From Longimicrobium sp. (GTDB lineage Bacteria; Gemmatimonadota; Gemmatimonadetes; Longimicrobiales; Longimicrobiaceae), in contig DASVTZ010000203.1 of the NCBI GenBank assembly GCA_036387335.1, positions 1 through 64,000 of the forward strand: a stretch of 64,000 bases of DNA. Direction: 5' to 3'. Below, piece after piece: positions 44,308 through 52,830 of the stretch (within the stretch, counting starts at the first letter, position 1; the number at the start of each line of letters is the position of its first letter). The notes under the pieces were generated by a model, which made no database searches, had not been told where the DNA came from, and saw only the letters and a list, made by a program, of their open reading frames with translations. Position numbers and translations under genes: made by a program.

Positions 44308-45654
44308 TCAGGAGTGCGTGTGCCCCAGGCCGGCTACCGCCCGCTCCTCCTCGGCCACCAGCTCCACGTCGGCGCGCTCGGGGAGGCCGGCGGGGACTCC
44401 GGGGGTGAACTCGCCCTCCCACCGCGCCATCACGCAGGTGGCCAGGCAGTTGCCGATCAGGTTCACCGTGGTGCGCGCCATGTCCATCAGCTCGTCAACG
44501 GCCAGGATCACGGTGATGGCGGCCAGCGGGAGGTTGAAGGCCGCCAGCGTGCCGGAAAGGATCACCAGCGACGCGCGCGGCACCGCGGCGACGCCCTTGC
44601 TGGTGAGCATCAGCGTTCCCATCATCGCCAGCTGCGTTCCTATGGACAGCTCCACGCCGGATGCCTGCGCCACGAACACCGACGCCAGCGCCAGGTAGAG
44701 CGTGGTGCCGTCCAGGTTGAACGAATAGCCGGTGGGCATCACGAACGACACGATGCGCCGCGGCACCCCGAACGCCTCCATCCGCTGCATGGCCAGCGGC
44801 AGCGCCGCGTCCGACGAGGTGGTGGAGAAGGCGATGACGGCCGGCTCGCGCACCTGCCGCAGGAAGGGGAGGATGGGGATGCGGGCGATGAGCGCCACCG
44901 GGAGGAGCGCCACCAGCACGAAGACGATGAGCGCGGCCCACAGGGTGGCCACCAGCTTGATGAGCGGAAGGAGCACGGAAAGCCCGCTGTGCGCCACCGT
45001 CACCGCCAGCGCCGCGCCCACGCCGATGGGCACGAAGCGCATGATGATCCCCACCAGCTTGAACATCGTCTCCGCCAGCCCCTCGCAGAAGCCGAGGAGC
45101 GCCTCCTTGGGCCGCCCCTTCACCTGCGTGAGCGCCACGGCGAAGAGGATGGAGAAGAAGACGATCTGCAGGACGTTGTTGTGCGCCAGCGAGTCGATGA
45201 AGCTGGTGGGGACGATCTCGCGCACGTGGTCCGCGAAACCCTTGGGCTGCGCCAGCGCGGGGGGCCCGCCCGCCCGCTCCGCCGCCTGGATGGCCGCCGT
45301 GAGCCGCGGGTTGTCGCCGGGGCGCACCACGTTCACCGCCAGCAGCCCCACGAAGAGCGCCACCGTGGTGACCACCTCGAAGTAGAGGATGGACCGGAAC
45401 GCCAGCCGCCCCACCTTTTTGAGGTCGTCGCCATGCCCCGCGATCCCCATCACCAGCGTGGCGAAGAGGATCGGCCCGATGATCATCTTGATGCCGCGCA
45501 CGAACAGGTCCGAGAGCAGCTTCAGGTCACTCGCCGACCACCCGCCGTGGATGGCGCGCTTGCTGTCCGGAAACACCCAGCCCAGGGTGATGCCGACGAG
45601 CATCCCGATGAAGATGTAGTGCGTCAGGGTGAGCCGGCGTCGCTGCGTCTCCAT
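44308..45654 (-). CDS. Dicarboxylate/amino acid:cation symporter (DAACS family)
   Basis: 448 residues, eight helices plus two re-entrant loops. Characteristic motifs: IAFSTTSSDAALP (Ser-rich re-entrant loop 1), PTGYSFNLDGTTLYLALA (helix 7, cation and substrate binding) and MARTTVNLIGNCLATCVMARWEGEF (helix 8). It is related to GltP, GltT and DctA. Proton- or sodium-driven uptake of glutamate, aspartate or C4-dicarboxylates is expected, but the exact substrate cannot be set. It is flanked by terminators and probably monocistronic. Confidence 0.95.
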   Translation of the reverse strand: METQRRRLTLTHYIFIGMLVGITLGWVFPDSKRAIHGGWSASDLKLLSDLFVRGIKMIIGPILFATLVMGIAGHGDDLKKVGRLAFRSILYFEVVTTVALFVGLLAVNVVRPGDNPRLTAAIQAAERAGGPPALAQPKGFADHVREIVPTSFIDSLAHNNVLQIVFFSILFAVALTQVKGRPKEALLGFCEGLAETMFKLVGIIMRFVPIGVGAALAVTVAHSGLSVLLPLIKLVATLWAALIVFVLVALLPVALIARIPILPFLRQVREPAVIAFSTTSSDAALPLAMQRMEAFGVPRRIVSFVMPTGYSFNLDGTTLYLALASVFVAQASGVELSIGTQLAMMGTLMLTSKGVAAVPRASLVILSGTLAAFNLPLAAITVILAVDELMDMARTTVNLIGNCLATCVMARWEGEFTPGVPAGLPERADVELVAEEERAVAGLGHTHS

Positions 45655-45731
45655 CGAGAACGTCTGGATTCAGGGCGGGTGTGTGGGCGCGCGTCGGCGC
45701 CGCGTCGGTCTGCCGGGAAACTATACCGCCT

Positions 45732-45776
45732 GAAACAACCCGCCGCCACTCCGGCAGCTTCCGGTGTGGCGGCGGG
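45732..45776 (-). terminator. Intrinsic terminator of the tonB-exb operon
   Basis: CCCGCCGCCACTCCGG (45739-45754) and CCGGTGTGGCGGCGGG (45761-45776) pair over 16 positions with one mismatch around a 6-base loop. On the minus strand TTGTTTCA follows. It lies 20 bases past the last exbD stop. Confidence 0.8.
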
Positions 45777-45796
45777 GCAAACGGCGGGGCTCGCGG

Positions 45797-46207
45797 TTAC
45801 GGATGCTCGGCGCGCGGCATGAGCCCGACCACCTCCACGCCGGCCGCGCGGCTGATGTCCACCGCACGCACCACGTCCGCGTAGGCGACCTGCTCGCCGC
45901 CCTTGACGAAGAGCACCTTGCGCGGGCGCGGCGCGAACACCCGCTCCAGGGTGGACTCCAGCGCGCCCGCGGCCACGGGCTGCTGGTTCAGCAGGTACGA
46001 CCCGCCCGGCGCCACCTCGAGCACGATCTGGTCGGGCGCGTTGACCGGCTGGTCGGACTTGGGGGGCGGAACCTGGACGCGGACGCCGCGCTGCAAGCTC
46101 TGCTGCACCACCATGAAGATGATGAGAAGGACTAGGAGCACGTCGATCATCGGCGTCATGTTGATCGCCGAGACGTGGCCGCCGCGCTTGCCTGTGGTCA
46201 TGGCCAT
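45797..46207 (-). CDS. exbD: ExbD/TolR-family protein (third copy)
   Basis: 136 residues. A short cytoplasmic start, then one membrane helix INMTPMIDVLLVLLIIFMVV with the proton-carrying Asp, and a periplasmic domain ending in VFVKGGEQV-type ExbD strands (LFVKGGEQVAYADVVRAVDISRAAGVEVVGLMP). It is the third successive ExbD gene, 86 bases after the second, and is followed by a terminator. It works with ExbB to energise TonB. It is most similar in layout to the middle copy. Confidence 0.94.
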   Translation of the reverse strand: MAMTTGKRGGHVSAINMTPMIDVLLVLLIIFMVVQQSLQRGVRVQVPPPKSDQPVNAPDQIVLEVAPGGSYLLNQQPVAAGALESTLERVFAPRPRKVLFVKGGEQVAYADVVRAVDISRAAGVEVVGLMPRAEHP

Positions 46208-46293
46208 GGAGCACCTCCGCGGGAAGGGAAAGGGGCGGAGACGGAACCGGCCGCGCTGGGCGGCCGGTCCGGGAGAAGCTGTCTGTCCGTTCT

Positions 46294-46749
46294 TTACTGC
46301 CCCGGCGCCGGGGTCACCGTGGCGGGTCCCACCACCGGGCGGGGCACCAGCCCCACGACCGTGACGCCTGCGGCGCGTGAAGCGTCCACCGCGCGGATCA
46401 CGTCCTTGTAGGTGAGCTCTTCCTCGCCCTTGACGAAGATCACCTTGCGGTTGCGCTGCGCAAAGATCTCGCGCAGCCGCCCCTCCAGCGCCGCGACTTC
46501 GACCGGCTGCTGGTTGATGGCGAAGACGGGGCCCGGCTTCACCTCCAGCACGATCTGCTGGTCGTCAGGCGGCTGCTGCGCCACCTGGTTCTGGTCCGGC
46601 GGAGGAGGAATCTGCACCGACACGCCGCGCTGAAGGCTCTCCTGCACCACCATGAAGATGATGAGGAGCACCAGCAGCACGTCGATCATCGGCGTCATGT
46701 TGATGTCCGACTGCGGACCGCCCTTGGAACCGCCTACTCCCATTCCCAT
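46294..46749 (-). CDS. exbD: ExbD/TolR-family protein (second copy)
   Basis: 151 residues with the same plan: INMTPMIDVLLVLLIIFMVV membrane helix with Asp, then SLQRGVSVQIPPPP and a periplasmic domain (VIFVKGEEELTYKDVIRAVDASRAAGVTVVGLVP). It shares the SLQRGV and IPPPP elements with the third copy, so these two look like a local duplication. The tail carries an extra VGPATVTPAPGQ. It starts 12 bases after the first copy. Confidence 0.94.
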   Translation of the reverse strand: MGMGVGGSKGGPQSDINMTPMIDVLLVLLIIFMVVQESLQRGVSVQIPPPPDQNQVAQQPPDDQQIVLEVKPGPVFAINQQPVEVAALEGRLREIFAQRNRKVIFVKGEEELTYKDVIRAVDASRAAGVTVVGLVPRPVVGPATVTPAPGQ

Positions 46750-46761
46750 GCTTGACCGTCC

Positions 46762-47229
46762 TTACTTGGAGACGGGAGCGCCCTTGGGCATCTCCGTGAT
46801 CGCGCCGATCCGCCGCACACCCGCGTTGCTGGCCGCGGTGATGGCGGTGAGCGTGCGCGAGTACTTGGAGTTGTCGTGCGCCTTCAGGTACAGGACGTGG
46901 TCGTCCGGGCGCTTGGCGTACGCCTCGCGGAGGCGCGTCTCCAGCTGGGGGTCGGCCACGAACTTGTCGTCGACGTAGTACTTCCCGTCCTTGTCGATCC
47001 CCAGCGTGACCCGCTCCTCCTTTTCCGGCGCCGCCGTCTTCGCCTTGGGGAGCTTGGCGTCGAAGGCGAGCGCGGGGGTGATCACCATGAAGATGATCAG
47101 GAGCACCAGCATCACGTCGATCATCGGCGTGACGTTGATGTCGGCCGTCACGTCCGAGCCGCCGCCCGTTACCGTCGGGACGGCCGACCCGCCGAAAGCG
47201 GCATTGCCGCCCAGCCTGGTTCCAGCCAT
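46762..47229 (-). CDS. exbD: ExbD/TolR-family protein (first copy)
   Basis: 155 residues. A Gly-rich N terminus (about 1-28), then INVTPMIDVMLVLLIIFMVI with the essential Asp, and a periplasmic domain (YYVDDKFVADPQLETRLREAYAKRPDDHVLYLKAHDNSKY). It differs from the other two by lacking the IPPPP linker and by having TPALAFDAKLPKAK. It starts three bases after exbB and is probably the canonical partner in the complex. Confidence 0.94.
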   Translation of the reverse strand: MAGTRLGGNAAFGGSAVPTVTGGGSDVTADINVTPMIDVMLVLLIIFMVITPALAFDAKLPKAKTAAPEKEERVTLGIDKDGKYYVDDKFVADPQLETRLREAYAKRPDDHVLYLKAHDNSKYSRTLTAITAASNAGVRRIGAITEMPKGAPVSK

Positions 47230-47232
47230 GAC

Positions 47233-47946
47233 TCAGTCTCCGTACGCGGGGGCGTTGCGCGCGGTGGTGATCCCCAGCTCGCGCTTGGCCTGGCGGGTCA
47301 TCATCCAGTCGATCATCTCACGGCCGGCGTAGGCGAGCTCCGAGAAGAGCGTGTCCAGCTTGGCGGTGAAGTAGTTGTACAGCCACACCGCCGGGATGGC
47401 GGCGATCAGGCCGATGGCCGTGGCGATCAGCGCCTCGGCGATACCGGACGACACGGCCTCGAGGCCGCCGCCCTGCGACGCCATGCCCATGAAGGCGTTC
47501 ACGATGCCCAGCGTGGTGCCGAGCAGCCCCACGAACGGCGCGGTGGCGCCGATGGTGGCCAGCAGGCCCAGCCCGCTCTTCAGGTCGTTGGCCAGCAGGA
47601 TCTGCTCGCGCTCCACCGACCGCTCGGCCGAGTTGATGGCGGCGCCTGCGGCGCGTGGGTCGTCCAGCAGCGGGGCCACTTCACGGAGCGACTCGCCGAG
47701 CACGCGGGCCACGTGCGAGTTGGGGTACTGGTCGGCCGTGGCGAGCGCCTCGGCGATGTTGTCCTGCTCAAGCGCCTGCGAGAAGGCCGGCGCGAATGCC
47801 CGCGTGGCCGCGGACATCTTGCGGAAGCGGAGCCACTTGGCCACGGCCACCGAGAGCGACAGCACGCTCATGAGCAGGAGCAGGATCACGATGGCCCGGT
47901 TCAACCATCCGGTATCCGCCCAGATCTCAGCAATCGAGAATGACAT
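47233..47946 (-). CDS. exbB: ExbB/TolQ/MotA-family proton channel protein
   Basis: 237 residues. Three membrane helices: about 15-40 (LNRAIVILLLLMSVLSLSV), about 125-155 (GLLATIGATAPFVGLLGTTLGIVNAF) and about 165-195 (IAEALIATAIGLIAAIPAVWLYNYF). The Thr/Gly-rich lining of helices 2 and 3 matches the MotA/TolQ/ExbB channel domain. With ExbD it uses proton-motive force to move TonB. It lies between tonB and three exbD genes. Confidence 0.95.
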   Translation of the reverse strand: MSFSIAEIWADTGWLNRAIVILLLLMSVLSLSVAVAKWLRFRKMSAATRAFAPAFSQALEQDNIAEALATADQYPNSHVARVLGESLREVAPLLDDPRAAGAAINSAERSVEREQILLANDLKSGLGLLATIGATAPFVGLLGTTLGIVNAFMGMASQGGGLEAVSSGIAEALIATAIGLIAAIPAVWLYNYFTAKLDTLFSELAYAGREMIDWMMTRQAKRELGITTARNAPAYGD

Positions 47947-48103
47947 TGGCTTGGCTTCTCCTCGCGCGGGACGCGCTTCGACAAGAGTGTTTCCGGTTGA
48001 CTTCAGTTCGCGGCCCCGCCCGCGGCGCGCCGCACTTCCTCCGGCCCTGCCGCGGCCGCCCCCGTGGGAGCGGCCGCTTCCTTCTACCCGGCCCCGCCGC
48101 GGC

Positions 48104-48874
48104 TCAGGACTGCGGCTGGAAGGTGATGGGGATCTGCACCAGCACCTTCACGGGACGGTCGTTCACCTTGGCCGGGCGGAAGCGCATGCGCTCCACCACC
48201 TTCTTGGCCGCCTCGGAGAACTGCTCGTTGTCGCTGGACACGACCTCGATGGTCGTGGGGTCCACGCGGCCGTCCTCGTTCACGCGGAAGCTGAGCATCA
48301 CCGTGCCGCCCACGCCCGCGTCGCGAAGCAGCGGCGGATAGTTCCGCTCCAGCGCGCGCGCCACGTCGCTGCCGTTGGAGAGCGCGGGCTTCACCTCCAC
48401 CGAGGAGATGTCGTACACGCCCTGGTCGGGCGGCGTCTCGCGCTCCACGGTGCTCTGCGCCACGCCCTTGTCGACGCCGTCCTTCACGCCGCCGGCCTTC
48501 CCCTCGCCGCTGAAGTCCTCGACCTTGACCGCCTGCTGGTTGGGGTCCACGGCCGGGATGTCCTTGGGCGGCTCCATGGGGGGCTGGAGCTCCTGGAAGC
48601 CCTTCACCACCGGGGGAGCGGCCTTCTCCGGCTCCGGCGGGGGCGGCTCGGGCTCCTTCGGCTTCTCCTCCTCGGGCTTCGGCTCCTCCTTCTTCTCCTC
48701 GACCTCCACGTAGTCGACGAGCTCCTCGGCCTTCTTGGCGGTGGGGTCGTACCCCCGGTTGGCCGCCATCGCGCCGGCCACCAGCAGCCCGTGCAGGACG
48801 ACCGAGGCTGCGATGGTCTTGGCGGTCCAGAAGCTCTTCTTCGCGCCGCCGGATGCGACCAGCTTGTTGAACAT
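48104..48874 (-). CDS. tonB: TonB energy-transducing protein
   Basis: 256 residues. A short cytoplasmic start, one membrane anchor about 21-39 (TIAASVVLHGLLVAGAM), then a Glu/Pro/Lys-rich periplasm-spanning stretch (about 50-95, EEPKPEEEKPKEPEPPPPEP). The C-terminal TonB domain (about 165-256) is readable: ALERNYPPLLRDAGVGGTVML, VNEDGRV and VERMRFRPAKVNDRPV. It spans the periplasm to energise outer-membrane receptors such as the one at the right end of this window. It is the first gene of tonB-exbB-exbD-exbD-exbD; the 157-base gap to exbB holds a GCGGCCGC inverted pair. Confidence 0.95.
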   Translation of the reverse strand: MFNKLVASGGAKKSFWTAKTIAASVVLHGLLVAGAMAANRGYDPTAKKAEELVDYVEVEEKKEEPKPEEEKPKEPEPPPPEPEKAAPPVVKGFQELQPPMEPPKDIPAVDPNQQAVKVEDFSGEGKAGGVKDGVDKGVAQSTVERETPPDQGVYDISSVEVKPALSNGSDVARALERNYPPLLRDAGVGGTVMLSFRVNEDGRVDPTTIEVVSSDNEQFSEAAKKVVERMRFRPAKVNDRPVKVLVQIPITFQPQS

Positions 48875-49612
48875 TCCGTCCCTCCGTGTGGATCGCGGTG
48901 GCGCCGCCCGCCGGCGCCGAGGACCTTGGCGGCCCTGTTTGTCTTCCTGAACGAACGGTCGCTCGGATTTCTGACCGGCTCCGTAGCGAACGTTAGATCG
49001 AAACTCCGCCTCGTGCCAAACGGGAAGGGCACTCGGCGGAGGCCGGGGTGTTCAGGCGGTGCTGACGCTAGATACAGGCTGTGTTCAGGTTTCCGAAAGG
49101 TGCACGGCGTCTCCACCGCTGTCAAGCACGCACCCCCGGTTGTTTCCCGCTTCCGGCCCGCTCCGGTCCAGCACTCTCCCCCGCCCCGCATTTTCAATCC
49201 GGTGAATGCATAAAAATACATTCACCCGCCGCACTCGTCTACCCGCCCCGCCGTTCGCCGTTCCGCGGATCGCGCAGTGGCGGAAAGGGTTACGGTCCGC
49301 CGCGGGCGCGTGGGCGCGGAAGGAGCGCCGATCCCCCGCAGCGGCAAGATACACGCATCGGCCCGTTTGACAACCACCCCGTTCGGCCGCGCGCGGCACC
49401 CGCCCCGTTTCCGCCGTCGCGAGATGGGCGTGGAGCGCTGCGCATCGCCCCAGGCCGCCGCTTCTCTCGCCCGACGGCTCTTTTACGGCAAAGACCGGGC
49501 CCCTTCCGGCCCATGCCCCCGCCATTCTCTCGCCTGTACCGCAATCGCGTCGGAGCTCGGCCCGCTCGCAGAACAAGCTCCGCGACCCTTCGAACCCGTG
49601 CCTCCAACGCAC
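48875..49612. other. Long gene-poor region upstream of tonB
   Basis: About 740 bases with no convincing gene; open frames here show no family features. The region must contain the tonB promoter. At 49201-49226 there is an 8-bp inverted repeat with an A/T-rich loop, unusual for this GC-rich DNA. No known repeat family is visible. Confidence 0.55.
49201..49226. promoter_or_regulatory. Inverted repeat with A/T-rich centre upstream of tonB
   Basis: GGTGAATG (49201-49208) and CATTCACC (49219-49226) flank CATAAAAATA. It lies about 330 bases before tonB and just past the neighbouring hydrolase region. It could be an operator or a terminator; the sequence does not decide. Confidence 0.35.
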
Positions 49613-50542
49613 TCACGCACTTACCTCGTGCCAGCGCACCAGCCCCGCCGCCATCATCTGCGAGGGCACCGCGGCCTCGTAGGCGCGGGCCAGCTCCTCG
49701 CTTCCGGTGGCGGCGACGACTTCGGCGTGGGCCTTGTGGCGGAGCGCCTCGGTGAGCGACGCGAGATCTCCTCCCGCGTCCAGCTCGCGGCGGGACCAGG
49801 CATCCCAGTCCACGAGGCGCGCCTCCAGGTCGTCCAGGTGCCACGCCACATCTCCCGTCCCGCCAAAATGCGCGGGGAGGATGAGGCTCGCGCGCACCTC
49901 CCGCATCCGCGTGATGCTGCGGCGCCAGGCGGGGACGTCGATGTCCGGCGGCGGGGTGGGCGGGCGCACGTACGGTGTGCCGTCCAGCCGGATACCCCCC
50001 GCGTCGCCGCTGAAGAGGAGGCCGGCATCGGGGTCGTGGTAGGCGTGGTGGTGTACGGCGTGGCCCGGCGTGTCCAGCGCGCGCAGCGTACGCCGCCCCA
50101 CGCGCACCTCGTCGCCGTCGTGCAGCACGGTCATGCGCGGTTCGGGCACAGGTAACATCATCCCCCAGAGCACTTCCATGCGGTCGCCGTAGATGCGCGC
50201 GGCGCTGGTCAGGAGGCGCGAGGGGTCGGCGAGGTGTCGGGCTCCACGGGGGTGCACGTAGAGGCGGGCGCGCGGCGCCACGCGCATGAGCTCGCCCGCC
50301 GCACCCGCGTGGTCCAGATGCACGTGCGTGAGCAGGAGGTGCGTGATCGCCGCCGGATCGTGCCCGGCCGCGCGCACGCCTTCGAGGAGCGCAGGCAGCG
50401 TGCTCCCCGGCCCGCAATCCACCACCGCCAGATCTCCGCCGTCGGACACCAGATACGACGCGACCTGCTTCGCCATCCCCATCCAGCGCAGGTCCACCCG
50501 CACCACCCCCGGCGCCTCCGTGTGCAGCACCTCTTCATCCAT
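49613..50542 (-). CDS. Metallo-beta-lactamase-fold hydrolase
   Basis: 309 residues from the ATG at 50542, preceded by GGGAGA; an earlier in-frame start at 50605 lacks this. The zinc site is THVHLDHAG (HxHxDH) with further ligands in TPGHAVHHHAYH, GDAG and the late PAHFGG. The layout resembles glyoxalase II-like or acyl-homoserine lactonase-like members, with a helical C-terminal part (about 210-309). There is no signal peptide. The substrate is unknown. It is divergent from the RDD-SpoIIM gene. Confidence 0.88.
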   Translation of the reverse strand: MDEEVLHTEAPGVVRVDLRWMGMAKQVASYLVSDGGDLAVVDCGPGSTLPALLEGVRAAGHDPAAITHLLLTHVHLDHAGAAGELMRVAPRARLYVHPRGARHLADPSRLLTSAARIYGDRMEVLWGMMLPVPEPRMTVLHDGDEVRVGRRTLRALDTPGHAVHHHAYHDPDAGLLFSGDAGGIRLDGTPYVRPPTPPPDIDVPAWRRSITRMREVRASLILPAHFGGTGDVAWHLDDLEARLVDWDAWSRRELDAGGDLASLTEALRHKAHAEVVAATGSEELARAYEAAVPSQMMAAGLVRWHEVSA

Positions 50543-50669
50543 CCACGCTCTCCCTTTTGGTGTGTCATCGCCGCTGAACCTACTTCGGCGCCGCGGGACT
50601 CGCACGAGGAGGCGCGCTCCGGTACATTCGAGGGAACCGCCGGATCATCCCCTCCGCACCAGCATCTCC

Positions 50670-52517
50670 ATGTCCACCAGCACCGTGCAGCGCCTCCACG
50701 ACCGCCAGGTGGACGTCGAGACGCCGGAGCACGTCGCCATCGGCTACCAGCTGGCCGACCTCGGGTCGCGCTTCACCGCCCTGCTCATCGACCGGCTCAT
50801 CCTGCTGCTGGCCCAGATCGGGGTGTTCCTGGCCGTGTACCTGATCTGGAAGTCGGCGGGCGGCAAGGGGAGCCTGTTCTCCGGAGTGGGGCTCGCGATC
50901 GCCATCGCCGCGTACTTCGTGCTCCAGTGGGGCTACTTCATCCTGTACGAAGGGTTGCGCGACGGCCAGACGCCGGGGAAGCGGTGGATGGGGCTCCGCG
51001 TGGTGCAGGACGGCGGCTATCCCGTGACGCTGGAAGGGGCCGCCGTGCGCAACCTGATGCGCCTCATCGACGTGCAGCCGATCCCCTCGTGCATCGTGGG
51101 CGGGCTGGCGATGACGCTCCACCCCCAGACCAAGCGCCTCGGCGACATGGCGGCGGGGACGGTGGTGGTGCGCGACCGCGGCCAGCACATCCCCGAGGAA
51201 GCGGCGCCGGCCGCCGCCGTGCACGGATCACCGCGCCTCTCGGACAAGGAGTTCGCCGCGCTCTCGATGTTCGTGGAGCGGCGCCGCGACCTGGACCCGG
51301 CGGTGCGCGGGCAGCTCGCCCGCACGCTGGTCGCGCGCCTGGCGCGCCCGCTGGCGGAGGACCCACGCCGCACCCTCCTCGCGGCCGAGGACTTCCTGAT
51401 CGCCGCCCGCGAGGACGAGGGGGCGCGGCGCCACGCGGCCGGCGCGGGGGGAATCGCGGGCTCGGCGCAGGCCACGGCCCTGGTGCGCCGCCAGCGGCCG
51501 GAGTGGGACGAGTACGCCCGCCTGCTGGAGGGCGCGCAAAAGGATGGCCTGCGCAAGCTGGACGAGGCCACGGTGTCGCGCTTCGCATCGCTGTACCGCG
51601 GTGTGGCGGCGGACCTGGCGCGCGCCCGCACCTACGGCGGCTCGCCCGAGCTGCTCTATGCGCTGGAGCGCAGCGTGGGCGCGGGGCACAACCTCCTCTA
51701 CCGCGCCCCGTCGCGCTCGTGGCAGCGGTTCCGCGGGTGGGTCCTGTCCGGCTTCCCCGCCCTGGTGCGCCGCCTGTGGAAGCCGATCGTGCTGGCCTCC
51801 ATCCTATTCTACCTCCCCAGCGTCCTGTCCTATGCCTACGTGCGCGGCGACCCCGCCCGCGGCCGCGAGCTGGTAGGCGCCGAGATGATGGCGCGCGCCG
51901 AGGAGGCCGCGGCCAAGGAGGCGCGCGGCGAGGGCTACGTGGAGGTGCCCGAAGTGATGATGCCGGCGATGGCGAGCGGGCTCGTCTCCAACAACGTGCA
52001 GGTGACCTTTCTGGCGTTCGCGGGCGGGCTGCTGGCGGGGTTGGGGACGGTCTGGGTGATGATCTTCAACGGGGTGAGCCTGGGCTCGGTGGCCGCCGTC
52101 TTCGCCAACCACGGCCAGAGCCTGCACCTGTGGACATTCGTCCTGCCGCACGGCGTCGTGGAGCTGACGGCCATCTGCATCGCCGGCGGCGCGGGGCTGT
52201 GGCTGGGCTCCGCGCTGGTGCTCCCCGGACGCATGACGCGGCGCGAGGCGCTGGTGGTGCGCGGGCGCGAAGCCGTCTCGCTCATCTGCGGCACCGCCCT
52301 CCTGCTGCTGGTGGCGGGCCTGATCGAGGGCTTCATCTCCCCCTCCCGCCTCCCCCGCGAGTTCAAGCTCGGCTTCGCGGCGCTGGTGGCGACGGTGCTC
52401 TTCACGTACCTGGGCGGCGCGGGGCGGGCCCTCACCCCCGGCTCGTTACACTCGCCTGCCCCCTCTCCCGATAACAGGAGAGGGCTGCGCCCTCCGTTAT
52501 CGAGAGAGGGGGCGTAA
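50670..52517 (+). CDS. RDD / SpoIIM-like fused membrane protein
   Basis: 615 residues from the ATG at 50670. Residues about 25-175 form an RDD domain (LADLGSRFTALLIDRLILLL, GQTPGKRWMGLRVV and RLGDMAAGTVVV). Residues about 180-350 are a soluble helical linker. Residues about 360-590 are a stage II sporulation protein M-type domain (YVRGDPARG, SNNVQVTFLAFAGG, FNGVSLGSVAAVF, LPHGVVELTAICIAGGAGL). In many bacteria these are separate neighbours. The organism need not sporulate; SpoIIM-like proteins are widespread. The last 25 residues are read from a repeat element. Confidence 0.88.
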   Translation: MSTSTVQRLHDRQVDVETPEHVAIGYQLADLGSRFTALLIDRLILLLAQIGVFLAVYLIWKSAGGKGSLFSGVGLAIAIAAYFVLQWGYFILYEGLRDGQTPGKRWMGLRVVQDGGYPVTLEGAAVRNLMRLIDVQPIPSCIVGGLAMTLHPQTKRLGDMAAGTVVVRDRGQHIPEEAAPAAAVHGSPRLSDKEFAALSMFVERRRDLDPAVRGQLARTLVARLARPLAEDPRRTLLAAEDFLIAAREDEGARRHAAGAGGIAGSAQATALVRRQRPEWDEYARLLEGAQKDGLRKLDEATVSRFASLYRGVAADLARARTYGGSPELLYALERSVGAGHNLLYRAPSRSWQRFRGWVLSGFPALVRRLWKPIVLASILFYLPSVLSYAYVRGDPARGRELVGAEMMARAEEAAAKEARGEGYVEVPEVMMPAMASGLVSNNVQVTFLAFAGGLLAGLGTVWVMIFNGVSLGSVAAVFANHGQSLHLWTFVLPHGVVELTAICIAGGAGLWLGSALVLPGRMTRREALVVRGREAVSLICGTALLLLVAGLIEGFISPSRLPREFKLGFAALVATVLFTYLGGAGRALTPGSLHSPAPSPDNRRGLRPPLSREGA

Positions 52518-52830
52518 ATCGTTGCGACGTGGGCAGATGCGGTACGGGCGCGATTCCATCGCGCCCGTGTTCGACGCCGCTCCGACACCCGCGCCAACGA
52601 ACGAATACCGGTAGGGGCAGACCTGCGTGTCTGCCCTCGCCTGCCCCGCCTCGAACGGTGCGGTCTGCACCGCGATCATCGTAGGGGCCGCCCCACGTGG
52701 CTGCCCGTGCCCTCCCGCGCACCGTAGTCCGCACCCGGAACCAACCTACGCGCACAGCCCCTCCCCCAGGCGGTTTTGGGGGAGGGGCCGCGAGGACCGA
52801 GCGGGGGAGGGGGCCCGCCGGCCCCACCCC
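52459..52830. repeat. Repeats overlapping the end of RDD-SpoIIM and filling the gap
   Basis: 52459-52512 is a C-rich palindrome (CCCTCTCCCGATAACAGG with CGTTATCGAGAGAGGG) that codes the C-terminal tail of the preceding gene. Family A units follow near 52533, 52612 (AGACCTGCGTGTCT) and 52680, and a family B palindrome at 52755-52830. A similar palindrome lies at 57576-57640. Confidence 0.8.

Noticed and set aside
49085-49612. Possible gene in the tonB upstream region
   Set aside because: The frame has Arg/Gly/Ala-rich composition, no recognisable domain and no ribosome-binding site, and covers the A/T-rich inverted repeat.
50670-52517. Evidence that the organism sporulates
   Set aside because: SpoIIM-like domains occur widely in non-sporulating bacteria and no other sporulation gene is seen.
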